From assembly GCA_037975125.1 (NCBI GenBank), contig CM075851.1, positions 79,833,479-79,897,478 of the forward strand: a stretch of DNA of 64,000 nucleotides. Reading direction: 5' to 3'. The stretch comes from Latrodectus hesperus. Lineage: Eukaryota > Arthropoda > Arachnida > Araneae > Theridiidae. Positions 13,685 through 22,996 of the stretch are shown here, piece by piece; positions within the stretch are counted from its first letter, which is position 1, and each line of letters opens with the position of its first letter. The translations under genes and the position numbers were made by a program. The notes beneath the pieces are model-generated. The model did no database searches, had not been told where the DNA came from, and saw nothing but the letters and a program-made list of their open reading frames with translations.

Positions 13685-14583
13685 TATGAACTATGCATAT
13701 TATTTTCTTTACCTGAATGCCAATAAAATTTGATAATTCCTAATTCGTTGCTCCTTTTCTTTCATAGCTTACAAACCTGTACCACACAAATCACAGTCCC
13801 CAAAACAATCCTCTGCAGTTCATATCCAAAATAATTATATCACTTAGTTATTTTGTGAGCAATATATACATTAAAACTTCTTTCCTTGATCAAAGGTGTT
13901 GATAATTTTCCATAAATATACGTGGTGTCTATATTTATTTTCATGTTATAAAATCGATACTAAATATCAAAAGAGGATTCAAGCTGTATCGTTTTTGATT
14001 TTAGTAATATTTTAATAACATGATTTTTCAATTCTTATTATTAAATTTTTTTATGATTTTTTCAGTTTTTATTTCTTTTACTTGAAAGATGAGTACATTA
14101 TCTTTGAAACAAAAGAGATATTTAAATCAAAGAAAAGGGAAAAAAGAAATAATTTATTTCAGGACAAATGTATCATATTCAAGTCTTTTGAGCAGTTTAA
14201 ATATACAAGCATTTTTCAATAATTAATTACTTTTTTCGCAAACGAATTCATTTTTTATCGAAATACTTTTGGATTTTCTTTCAAACTTTATTTCTAGGAA
14301 TTTTCTTAAAGCAAATATTTTTTTTGCTTTTATTATGAACTATATTTTTTGAATCTTGACTTTTTAATATAAACTTTGTTTCTAAATCCAAGCAATAAAG
14401 ATACATATAATTCAGTATCAATTTCAAGTAACTTATGTATTTCATTTTCCTTTCTTTGTTTTAACTTCTTTTATTTTAAAATATTTTCATGTTTGCTTTT
14501 AGCATTATCACATGAAAAAGGGAAATAATATTGTTTATCGATAGAGATCTTCGTTTTCATTTATTTCAGTCCTTTTCTCTCAG
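13685..14583. other. AT-rich intergenic DNA
   Basis: Nothing is recognised. The right edge has a strong pyrimidine tract ending in CTCTCAG (about 14566-14583), shaped like a 3' splice site for the decayed segment that follows. Confidence 0.6.
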
Positions 14584-15215
14584 AGGTGGCGCAACACGAT
14601 ATGGTATGGATTTTGCCGATGTATAAGGCTATGATATTCAGGAATCTTGTCTGGCAGAGCACAAATCCGAATTTTAGGATATAACTGAACTTTTTATGAA
14701 TGTCATGTTGCAAGATATCCTTGGTATGCTAAAGAAATTTATATTTGGAGATTTAGATGATCAATAAAAGCTTAGGTGACCGATAAACCCAATAAATTGC
14801 AACAGGAGTATTTTAGATGCCGAATAGGCCTAAAATAAGAAGAATAAGCGTGGAGAAACTTGCAAATAATTCTCAATGTTTGATTTATCTTATTTCATTG
14901 TTGAAATTATATGAGTCAGTCAAAGTGCGCAAGGGACATGAATGGATGTAAATGGTCAAACAGTGTACTGATGTTCCTGTTTCTTATCAGACTTGCCTCA
15001 AGTTGATTTAGGATCTTTATATCATGCTAGCTGCATGCTTTACACCTTCATGAAGGCTACATCAGCTTAAAAGAATCGTCTGTTGATATGTAGGGTTCCT
15101 TCATATCCTTATACTAATACCAGGGAATACGAAATTTAATTTATCGGACCAAACAATGGATTCCCCAGTCATCGAGAAAAATGTTGTTGGTGTTGTAGTA
15201 CCCGCTTTACATATA
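14584..15215 (+). pseudogene. Unidentified decayed coding segment
   Basis: The sequence follows a good 3' splice-site-like tract. From 14585 one frame reads GGATRYGMDFADV, stop, GYDIQESCLAEHKSEF, stop, DITELFMNVMLQDILGMLKK and FIFGDLDDQ, stop. Long protein-like blocks are broken by TAA/TAG, several of which could have been Gln codons. Further blocks (ESVKVRKGHEWM near 14912, and NLSDQTMDSPVIEKNVVGVV near 15140) suggest more of the same body with frame changes. I do not recognise the family. It could be an old transposon or a dead host gene. Confidence 0.35.
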
Positions 15216-17088
15216 TATAGTTTCAAGTAATAGTTGGTTTTAATTTTCATTGATAAAACGAAGTGTAAAATTTAGCATGAAATGTGCAAAACATTTTGAC
15301 ACATAACTACTTTATAGTTTATGGTATATATTCTTGTCAATTTGATAATTATTTTGAAAGAAATTGAAATTAGTGACTAGATTTTTATTAATATTTGCAA
15401 AAATATGTTTGCGTGTGAAATGTCATTAAAATTGCTTAAAAATTTTTTTATTAATTATTACTTACATCAGTTATCTTACTCTCTTACATGTAAGTATGTT
15501 TCATAAATGGGAACATATGAAGTAGATTTTATTGAAGTATATATCTTCAATATACTATTTTTTAATAAAATTTTGCTTAGATACACTTAATTAAGAGTTT
15601 ATAAATATAATGAAAGTAACAGGCATAAAAAATTCAGCTAAGATTTAAAATTGCTTTACTGCATAAAGTATTGGAATTATTGCATGATATGATGTAAGCT
15701 TTTATTAAAACTATTTTTAATTCTTAACTACGGCCTCAAATAAAACTAAAAGTCGTATTTTAACAACATTCGAATACCTCAAAGAATATATTCGATTCCA
15801 TATGAAATGTTCTCCAAAAATGTTTCATAACATCATGTTTTGCCAACATCTTCAGTAGTGAGTAACTTTATCTTTGGATCAACAGTCACCCAGTCTTCAA
15901 TACTGGATATGTGTTGTATATATTGCACTTGGTTATGACTGTAGTTAAGTAACTTCATAACTGTGCATATTATACCTTTATGTTTTACCAATTTTAAGTA
16001 GACCTTTTGTAAAATTCAGGCTATACATAATTGCAAATGTTCAATGATTGCAAACGTGATTATTTGCTCTAGTTGCTTTTCTTCTGCAGGTAAATTATCA
16101 CTAAATTGGAGGAAAAAATCTTAATGTTGAATGTTTAAGCTAATATTTTTGGAAATCGTTTAAAATTAAATAACTTTTAATAAGTTCATAATTTTCGTTT
16201 TTGTTTATCTTTTTCTATGAATAAAAATAGTTTGTCAAATGGTTTGGGCAAGTAATCACCAAAGTTATAATTCTTATATATTCTATAAAGCAATGGAGAT
16301 TCAAAGACTTTACGCGGTTAAATTTATTTAAATTGTCTATAAATTGATATTTGCACTCTGGTTTTATTTTTAAATCAAGAATTACTTTAAAAATTAAAAT
16401 TACTCAATGTGTTATACATTTGAAATGATTTATTTAGGTATTTGTTCAATTTTTAATAACATTTTGTTAGTAAAATTTTGGAATATTTATTTTTTATGTT
16501 ACTATTCATATTACTATTTATTATAGTCAGAAAATATAAAGCTTTTTTGATGTATAAAGGAAAGTTTTATGTTTTCGCAACTCTTTGAATTTAATTTCAA
16601 ATTAAAAATTTGCGAGTCTCAGAATTATATTGAAAATCGGAGAAAAAATAGACAATTTACAGTAAAGTATTTTGTGTCATAGGTAAAATATCTTTAACTA
16701 AAAAATATTCAGAAACAGGTATTTTTAATTTTTATTTGTATTTGTACACATAAATTAAATTTCTAAAGAGAAATCAACAATACAAGCAGCTTTCTTTGAA
16801 TAACTTCCTTTCAACTGCTATATAATAACTTTATTTCATAAAATAAAAAATAATTACAATGCTTGCTTTTATTAATTTATGATAAAATTTGCTTATTAGT
16901 TATTAAATATAATGTTTACTTATTTTTTCAATGTCTTTTTCTTTTTTCTCAGAAGCTTTAATAGTCACAAAAAATCTTTCATTCCACATTGAAACTTAAC
17001 ATCTAACTTTGAAAAATTAATCAATGCAAAATTTAATTTTCTTACGATTGTGAGTGAATTTAATTTTTTAAAAGCGTGTATCTTTAAT
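15216..17088. other. AT-rich intergenic DNA
   Basis: No gene, RNA gene or element is recognised on either strand. Confidence 0.6.
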
Positions 17089-17147
17089 CTATATCTATAT
17101 ATATATATCTATATATATATATATCTATATATCTATCTATCTATCTA

Positions 17148-17198
<51 letters not shown>
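17089..17198. repeat. TATC/TA microsatellite, left half of the insertion site
   Basis: Compound TATATC/TATC/TA repeat running directly into the 5' LTR. A short TA/CATATA remnant at 21379-21401 on the other side of the retrotransposon is probably the other part of the same tract. Confidence 0.9.
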
Positions 17199-17202
<4 letters not shown>

Positions 17203-17326
17203 ACAAATTTTTAAATAATGATTATATTTGTCTTAAAATATCTCAGACAGATCAGAAATTCTCACATTTTGGGCAAAAATTGCGGTATTTAGACGTGTTG
17301 TAGTTTAAAAGCGGATTTCCTAATGA

Positions 17327-17403
17327 TTTGGCGACTTGGCGACAGTTGGCGACATTCTTGGCGACTTGGCGACGGTTGGCGAGATTTTTGGCGACTTGGC
17401 GAG
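17327..17403 (+). promoter_or_regulatory. TTGGCGA array in the U3 of the LTR
   Basis: Eight copies of TTGGCGA occur in 77 bp with spacers of 1-5 bp, and a ninth lies near 17483. A three-part higher-order pattern is visible (a close pair, then a longer spacer). The position, about 115-190 bp upstream of the TATA box, suggests an enhancer or host-factor binding array. The same array is in the 3' LTR (about 20901-20977). Confidence 0.6.
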
Positions 17404-17518
17404 AAATCGATACTTCTGGAAACATCCATCACCTAAGCTCTAGGACCAATATTTTCCGAGATAGCCTAGAAGCTTCCAGAGCCTTGGCGAAATTAGTAGA
17501 TTTCTCCGCCAAGTCAGG

Positions 17519-17526
17519 TATAAATA
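17519..17526 (+). promoter_or_regulatory. LTR TATA box
   Basis: TATAAATA in the sequence GGTATAAATACC, upstream of the poly(A) signal as expected for the U3/R boundary. The 3' LTR copy is at 21093-21100. Confidence 0.75.
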
Positions 17527-17730
17527 CCGCAGCCCGACATGGAATAGTAATAGAGTTTTTGTGAAGACAGTCAGTGAGTGAAGACGATTAGTTGTGACTG
17601 CTAGTTGTTCTCTGTCTGAGGTATTTGAGACCTGTGATTGGAAGCTATTTCTTATTGTATCTGACGAATTGTAGCTGTATAATTGTGATTGTTACAGCGG
17701 GAATTTCGTTTCTCTAGTGAAGTTTTTACG

Positions 17731-17736
17731 AATAAA
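17731..17736 (+). terminator. LTR poly(A) signal
   Basis: AATAAA about 210 bp after the TATA box. The copy in the 3' LTR, at 21304-21309, would serve transcript 3'-end formation. Confidence 0.65.
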
Positions 17737-17807
17737 AGTCTTGTGTGCATTAAGTGGTTGCTTTATTCAACTCTCAATCAACACGAACCCGTGGAGCTCG
17801 GTACAAC

Positions 17808-17825
17808 TGGTGTCAGAATCGGGGT
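17808..17825 (+). promoter_or_regulatory. Primer-binding site, tRNA-Leu-like
   Basis: TGGTGTCAGAATCGGGG starts two to three bases after the LTR. It begins with TGG, the complement of the CCA end of a tRNA. Its reverse complement ends TTCTGACACCA, which resembles the acceptor end of leucine tRNAs (CTGACA followed by CCA). The tRNA identity is inferred from memory of tRNA ends and was not searched. Confidence 0.7.
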
Positions 17826-17835
17826 TGAAGAGTTG

Positions 17836-19359
17836 ATGCAGCGTGTCACAAGAAAAATGGATATGGATTTAATGAAAAGTCTTCTCGAAAAATTAGCGGA
17901 GCAGATGGCTGAGATGAAAGCTGGACAAGAAGATATGAAAACCGAGATGAAAGCTGGACAAGAAGAGATGAAATCTAGACAAGAAGAGATGAAAGCTAGA
18001 CAAGAAGAGATGAAAGCTAGACAAGAAGAGATGAAAGCTGGACAAGAAGAGATTAAATCCGAGATGATGAAAGAGATAAAATCTGGACAGGAGGTGATGA
18101 AAGCTGGACAAGAAGAGATGAAAGCTAGACAAGAAGAGATTAACGCCGAGATGATGAAAGAGATAAAATCTGGACAGGATGAGCTTAAGAAGGACATTGT
18201 AAGTGTTAAAGAAGAATTCTCCAACATCATTCAGGAGAAGATGAATGCAATGGAGGATAAGGTAACTTCAGTAGAAACTAAAGTTCTGGAGATAGAAGAA
18301 AACGTGGAAGAAGCATTAGACAATATCAATAAGGAGATTGAAAGCTTGAAGAAGCAAATGTCAAACAGACATGAGGAACCCAACGTGGCATTTGTGCCTT
18401 CCCTAGCCAATATTAAACTCTCAACATTTGATGGGAAATCATCCTGGCAAGTATACAAGACCCAGTTTATGATGGTAGCGGAAGCTAATGGATGGAATCC
18501 CCGAGCCCAAGCTTTTCACCTGGCGGCTTCTTTAAGAGGAGACGCGGCTGACATCCTCGAGACGCTTCCGGAGGAGCAGAGGCACGATTTCCAAGCCCTA
18601 TCGAGTGCGCTTGAGCTGCGGTTTGGAGATAAGTGCACTAAAGAATATAGCAGACTACAGTTAAAGTCCCGCTATCAAAAAGCGGGTGAAAGTCTGCAAG
18701 AATTGGCTGCCGATATTCAGCGACTTTCCCATCTAGCATTTTCGGACTGCCCAGCTGAGATACGTCAAGATTTGGCCCTCCATCACTTCATCGATAGTGT
18801 GCGGGATCCGGAGATACAGAAAACACTTAGACTCGCCGATGTCAAAGATATCGGATCTGCCCTAGTCTACGCACATAAGATAGAAGCTGCCCAGCAAGCC
18901 ACGCGTAAAGACCAGCACTACATCAGAGCCGTCTCTGCTACTGATACGAACTATGATCTAAGAAAGCAAATTGAAGATCTGCAGCGAAAATTGCGTAGCT
19001 TAGAATTGAGTAAAGGTGGCAGAAACACAAAAATTCAGTGTTGGACGTGCGGTGGAGTCGGACACGTCCGTAGATACTGTCCGAAAACAAAAGATGGTGG
19101 AATTTCTAAAATGGAAATACGTCAACGCAAAGAAACTCTTCAAAGAAATACTGATGCATTATCAAGGAAACCGTGTAATGAAAGCTGCCGATATTGTTCT
19201 AGAGTAGAGAAGAACTATCAGTTAGTAAATCCTTCGGTACGCCAAGTTACTGTTTCACCTCCATCGAAACCAGACCCATGGAGTGATAAAGGACTTAGGG
19301 AAGCCCAAAAAGAAGACCCAGATATAAATCCAATTCTTAGAATTGAAAGAATCTTCTAG
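17836..19359 (+). CDS. gag: Gag polyprotein fused to a remnant of the RNase H end
   Basis: The chosen start is the ATG at 17836; the frame is open further upstream into the LTR, but without an ATG. Residues of about 15-125 form a coiled coil of seven-residue MKAGQEE-type repeats. A capsid-type retrotransposon gag domain follows, from about STFDGKSSWQVYKTQF to ALELRFGDK and beyond, then a CCHC zinc knuckle CWTCGGVGHVRRYC (19039-19080) that would bind the element RNA. Soon after, the frame reads NTDALSRKPCNESCRYCSRVE-like sequence, the motif that ends RNase H in Ty3/gypsy Pol. Everything between (protease, reverse transcriptase, most of RNase H) has been lost, leaving the frame open to TAG at 19357. 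The product should form particles but has no enzyme activity. Confidence 0.85.
   Translation: MQRVTRKMDMDLMKSLLEKLAEQMAEMKAGQEDMKTEMKAGQEEMKSRQEEMKARQEEMKARQEEMKAGQEEIKSEMMKEIKSGQEVMKAGQEEMKARQEEINAEMMKEIKSGQDELKKDIVSVKEEFSNIIQEKMNAMEDKVTSVETKVLEIEENVEEALDNINKEIESLKKQMSNRHEEPNVAFVPSLANIKLSTFDGKSSWQVYKTQFMMVAEANGWNPRAQAFHLAASLRGDAADILETLPEEQRHDFQALSSALELRFGDKCTKEYSRLQLKSRYQKAGESLQELAADIQRLSHLAFSDCPAEIRQDLALHHFIDSVRDPEIQKTLRLADVKDIGSALVYAHKIEAAQQATRKDQHYIRAVSATDTNYDLRKQIEDLQRKLRSLELSKGGRNTKIQCWTCGGVGHVRRYCPKTKDGGISKMEIRQRKETLQRNTDALSRKPCNESCRYCSRVEKNYQLVNPSVRQVTVSPPSKPDPWSDKGLREAQKEDPDINPILRIERIF
17914..18180 (+). repeat. 21-bp codon repeats in gag
   Basis: Degenerate tandem units of GCTGGACAAGAAGAGATGAAA encode MKAGQEE/MKARQEE heptads. 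Some units are expanded by inserted EMMKEIKS segments. The repeat length of seven codons matches coiled-coil periodicity. Confidence 0.85.
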
Positions 19360-19360
19360 T

Positions 19361-20581
19361 ATGAGACCAAGTTGGCAGGATATCTCCACCTACAGTCCTG
19401 CTACTAAGCAATATTGGGCTCTTTGGGACTCACTCCATATAAGAAATGGTGTCTTATACAGGAAATGGGAGTCCGATGATGGACGTAATTTCAAATGGCA
19501 GCTTGTTCTTCCAAAATCAAGAATTTCAGATGTTTTGAAAGAATTGCACAGTAGCTCAACTGGAGGCCACTTCGGAGTAATGAAAACTCTACAGAAAGTT
19601 CGAGAACGCTTCTATTGGAGCAAAACGAGACAAGATGTAGAGAAATGGTGCCAATCTTGTGATGACTGTGCGGCACGTAAAGGACCAAAGAAACGTAGCC
19701 GAGGAAGGTTGCAGCGGTACAACGTAGGAGCACCTTTTGAGCGAATAGCATTAGACATTTTGGGTCCTTTACCACGATCTTCAAATGGCAACAAATACAT
19801 ACTAGTTGTCATGGACTACTTTACTAAGTGGCCTGAAGCGTTTGCAATCCCCGATCAAGAGGCGACAACAGTAGCCGAAATTCTAGTGCAGCAATGGGTT
19901 TCCAGATTCGGCACTCCCTTACAAATTCATTCTGATCAAGGAACAAATTTCACCTCTGTTGTGTTTAAAGGAATGTGTCAAATTCTCGGAATAGACAAGA
20001 CGCAGACCACGCCACTACACCCACAATCGGACGGAATGGTAGAGAGGTTTAACAGAACCATCTTGAATAATCTCTCAGTTATGGTTTCCAGAAATCAGCA
20101 AGATTGGGATTTGAAGCTACCGCTGTTTCTGCTTGCATATCGCAGTGCTGTCCATGAGACTACCGGATATACTCCTTCACAGATGCTCTTTGGTCGCGAA
20201 CTTCGTCTCCCTTGTGATCTTCAGTTTGGTCGTCCACCGGATACATCTTCATCGCCAGAGGAATACCTTCGAGACCTTCAGGCACGTCTTGAAGATGTCC
20301 ATAACTTCGCTCGAGACCGAATCAACCTGACGACCGAAAGAATGAAGACAAGGTATGACACAAGAGCGACAGGACATGAATTTCAAGAAGGTGACAAAGT
20401 TTGGTTGTGGAACCCGATTCGACGTAAAGGACTTTCTCCAAAGTTGCAAGCCAACTGGGAAGGTCCCTACACAGTCCTAAAAAGACTGAACGACGTCGTG
20501 GTTCGTATAAGGAAATCATCTTCCTCAAAACCAAAGGTAGTACATTATGATAGATTAGCTCCTTATCGTAATGTAGAGTAA
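19361..20581 (+). CDS. pol (integrase part): Integrase domain of Ty3/gypsy Pol
   Basis: The frame is open from 19343; the first ATG is 19361, two bases after the gag stop. Counting residues from 19343, the HHCC zinc domain uses H69, H76, C106 and C109. The catalytic core has D138 (LDILGPLP), D198 (HSDQG) and E234 (MVERF), the D,D-35-E triad. A GPY/F-type C-terminal module (NWEGPY, residues 371-376) and a basic tail end at VHYDRLAPY. This enzyme inserts element DNA into chromosomes. The domain looks intact, but it is no longer joined to reverse transcriptase and sits in a different frame from gag. An indel of one or two bases near 19340 seems to have separated it from the preceding Pol remnant. 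Confidence 0.9.
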   Translation: MRPSWQDISTYSPATKQYWALWDSLHIRNGVLYRKWESDDGRNFKWQLVLPKSRISDVLKELHSSSTGGHFGVMKTLQKVRERFYWSKTRQDVEKWCQSCDDCAARKGPKKRSRGRLQRYNVGAPFERIALDILGPLPRSSNGNKYILVVMDYFTKWPEAFAIPDQEATTVAEILVQQWVSRFGTPLQIHSDQGTNFTSVVFKGMCQILGIDKTQTTPLHPQSDGMVERFNRTILNNLSVMVSRNQQDWDLKLPLFLLAYRSAVHETTGYTPSQMLFGRELRLPCDLQFGRPPDTSSSPEEYLRDLQARLEDVHNFARDRINLTTERMKTRYDTRATGHEFQEGDKVWLWNPIRRKGLSPKLQANWEGPYTVLKRLNDVVVRIRKSSSSKPKVVHYDRLAPYRNVE

Positions 20582-20760
20582 AAATTAGTAGACCATGGTC
20601 TCTGTGTAAATAGTATAGATAATTTTAATCTTTTCTATTTTCTTGTATTTTTAGTTGCTTGTGTATGTAATGTGCTCTGTATCATCTTAAAATGTAAATT
20701 CTCTTATATTAAATTTGGCCTCCTATCAGGGGATTGTACTGCCCGGGACGTGCAGTCCTT
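20582..20760 (+). other. 3' untranslated part of the gypsy element
   Basis: AT-rich stretch between the integrase stop and the polypurine tract, ending in GGGATTGTACTGCCCGGGAC. No third (env-like) frame is present. Confidence 0.75.
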
Positions 20761-20772
20761 GAGAGGGGGCAA
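20761..20772 (+). promoter_or_regulatory. Polypurine tract
   Basis: GAGAGGGGGCAA lies immediately before the TG of the 3' LTR, the place where plus-strand DNA synthesis is primed in this class of elements. Confidence 0.85.
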
Positions 20773-21378
20773 TGTTACAAATTTTTAAATAATGATTATA
20801 TTTGTCTTAAAATATCTCAGACAGATCAGAAATTCTCACATTTTGGGCAAAAATTGCGGTATTTAGACGTGTTGTAGTTTAAAAGCGGATTTCCTAATGA
20901 TTTGGCGACTTGGCGACAGTTGGCGACATTCTTGGCGACTTGGCGACGGTTGGCGAGATTTTTGGCGACTTGGCGAGAAATCGATACTTCTGGAAACATC
21001 CATCACCTAAGCTCTAGGACCAATATTTTCCGAGATAGCCTAGAAGCTTCCAGAGCCTTGGCGAAATTAGTAGATTTCTCCGCCAAGTCAGGTATAAATA
21101 CCGCAGCCCGACATGGAATAGTAATAGAGTTTTGTGAAGACAGTCAGTGAGTGAAGACGATTAGTTGTGACTGCTAGTTGTTCTCTGTCTGAGGTATTTG
21201 AGACCTGTGATTGGAAGCTATTTCTTATTGTATCTGACGAATTGTAGCTGTATAATTGTGATTGTTACAGCGGGAATTTCGTTTCTCTAGTGAAGTTTTT
21301 ACGAATAAAAGTCTTGTGTGCATTAAGTGGTTGCTTTATTCAACTCTCAATCAACACGAACCCGTGGAGCTCGGTACA
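20773..21378 (+). repeat. 3' LTR
   Basis: 606 bp, identical to the 5' LTR by direct reading except for one fewer T at 21130-21133. Carries the same TTGGCGA array, TATA box and AATAAA. Confidence 0.95.
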
Positions 21379-21530
21379 ATATATATATATACATATATAT
21401 TAATATAAAGAAAAGACATATATGAATATAAAGTAATAAATACAATGCTAAAAATATAATGTTGTAACTACAATGCATAATATTTTTACATATATATTTA
21501 GTCTAATTTTTAATTAAGTTCTTTTAATAC

Positions 21531-21602
21531 GAACACTCTTCGGGGGAATTGCTCGAAGATTTTTAGACATTTGTCCTTCGAGCATGTCAGAAAAGAGTGT
21601 TC
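21531..21602. ncRNA. Nested hairpin of unknown role
   Basis: An outer stem pairs GAACACTCTT (21531-21540) with AAGAGTGTTC (21593-21602). An inner stem pairs TGCTCGAAG (21550-21558) with CTTCGAGCA (21576-21584) around a 17-nt loop. Two collinear perfect stems of 10 and 9 bp with internal loops are unusual in such AT-rich DNA. The patch (about 21525-21660) is also less AT-rich than its surroundings. It may be an RNA structure or part of an unrecognised repeat. Transcription is not shown. Confidence 0.4.
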
Positions 21603-21732
21603 ATTTTTGCATAGCTGACCATCTCCCTCCTGATGAAGACATGGTCCCTATGCCTTCTTGTCTTTTGCTTCATATACTTTAATATCTTTCCAATTTTATA
21701 TTTCTGATTTTACTTTTCTTCATGTTTTATCT

Positions 21733-22673
<941 letters not shown>

Positions 22674-22996
22674 AAAGAACATACAGACGGTGCTTAGATT
22701 ATGCGATCATGTTTCATTCTATTTATGATACTCTATCAGACAATGCGCTAATGAACGTCACTCCAGATTTGACCACTGGTCAAGGAAAAAGAATGACCTT
22801 ACCAGGACAAAAGATAAATAGTGTCCTTTGGGAATCCATTCGATGTCGAAGTTGTCCATATTTTTATATATTCTCCTATACTACTCTTTTTTATGATTTG
22901 CCTAGCCGTAATGTTACTGAAGTAGAAATAGATGATTCTTTTTCAGTATTTGATAGGTTCATATCTGAAAGTAATATTGATGCATACTGTATTGAA
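22674..22996 (+). CDS. Candidate internal exon of an unidentified protein
   Basis: The segment has a pyrimidine tract ending CACCAAG before it and a consensus GTAAGT donor after it. The frame stays open for more than 140 codons across and beyond it (22643-23074). By my estimate that is unlikely by chance at this base composition, whereas frames of 60-90 codons are expected. The exon encodes about 107 residues, including ERTYRRCLDYAIMFHSIYDT, TTGQGKRMTLPGQKIN and a CRSC pair. Cys in RRCLDY, CRSC and AYCIE and Asn in NVT sequons fit an extracellular or lumenal protein. It enters after the first base of a codon and ends exactly on a codon boundary. I do not recognise the family. Confidence 0.5.

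Larger units (their letters stand above)
17199..17805 (+). repeat. 5' LTR
   Basis: This 607-bp LTR has an early array of TTGGCGA units (17327-17403), a TATA box (TATAAATA, 17519-17526) and a poly(A) signal AATAAA (17731-17736). That gives the usual order of U3, a start of R about 25-30 bp after the TATA box, then U5. Confidence 0.95.
17199..21378 (+). mobile_element. Ty3/gypsy LTR retrotransposon, internally deleted, recent
   Basis: The element is about 4.18 kb, with 5' LTR 17199-17805 and 3' LTR 20773-21378. The LTRs start TGTTAC and end GTACA, and they match throughout except for one T in a T run (17559-17563 against the 3' copy), so insertion was recent. Internal order is primer-binding site, gag, a short remnant of the RNase H end, integrase and polypurine tract. 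Protease, reverse transcriptase and most of RNase H are missing, so the copy depends on a relative for replication. Because it sits inside a TA microsatellite, the target duplication cannot be resolved. Confidence 0.95.

Noticed and set aside
14578..14595. CTCF site at CAGAGGTGGCGC
   Set aside because: The core AGGTGGCGC fits, but the upstream CCASY half does not match.
17689..17835. Extension of the gag frame upstream into the 5' LTR
   Set aside because: The frame begins at TTG inside U5 and has no ATG before 17836. Animal translation would not start there, and this part overlaps the LTR and primer-binding site.
17778..18230. 150-codon open frame opposite the gag repeats
   Set aside because: It is the mirror of the heptad-coding repeats (SCPAFISSCLAF-type peptide) and explained by their composition.
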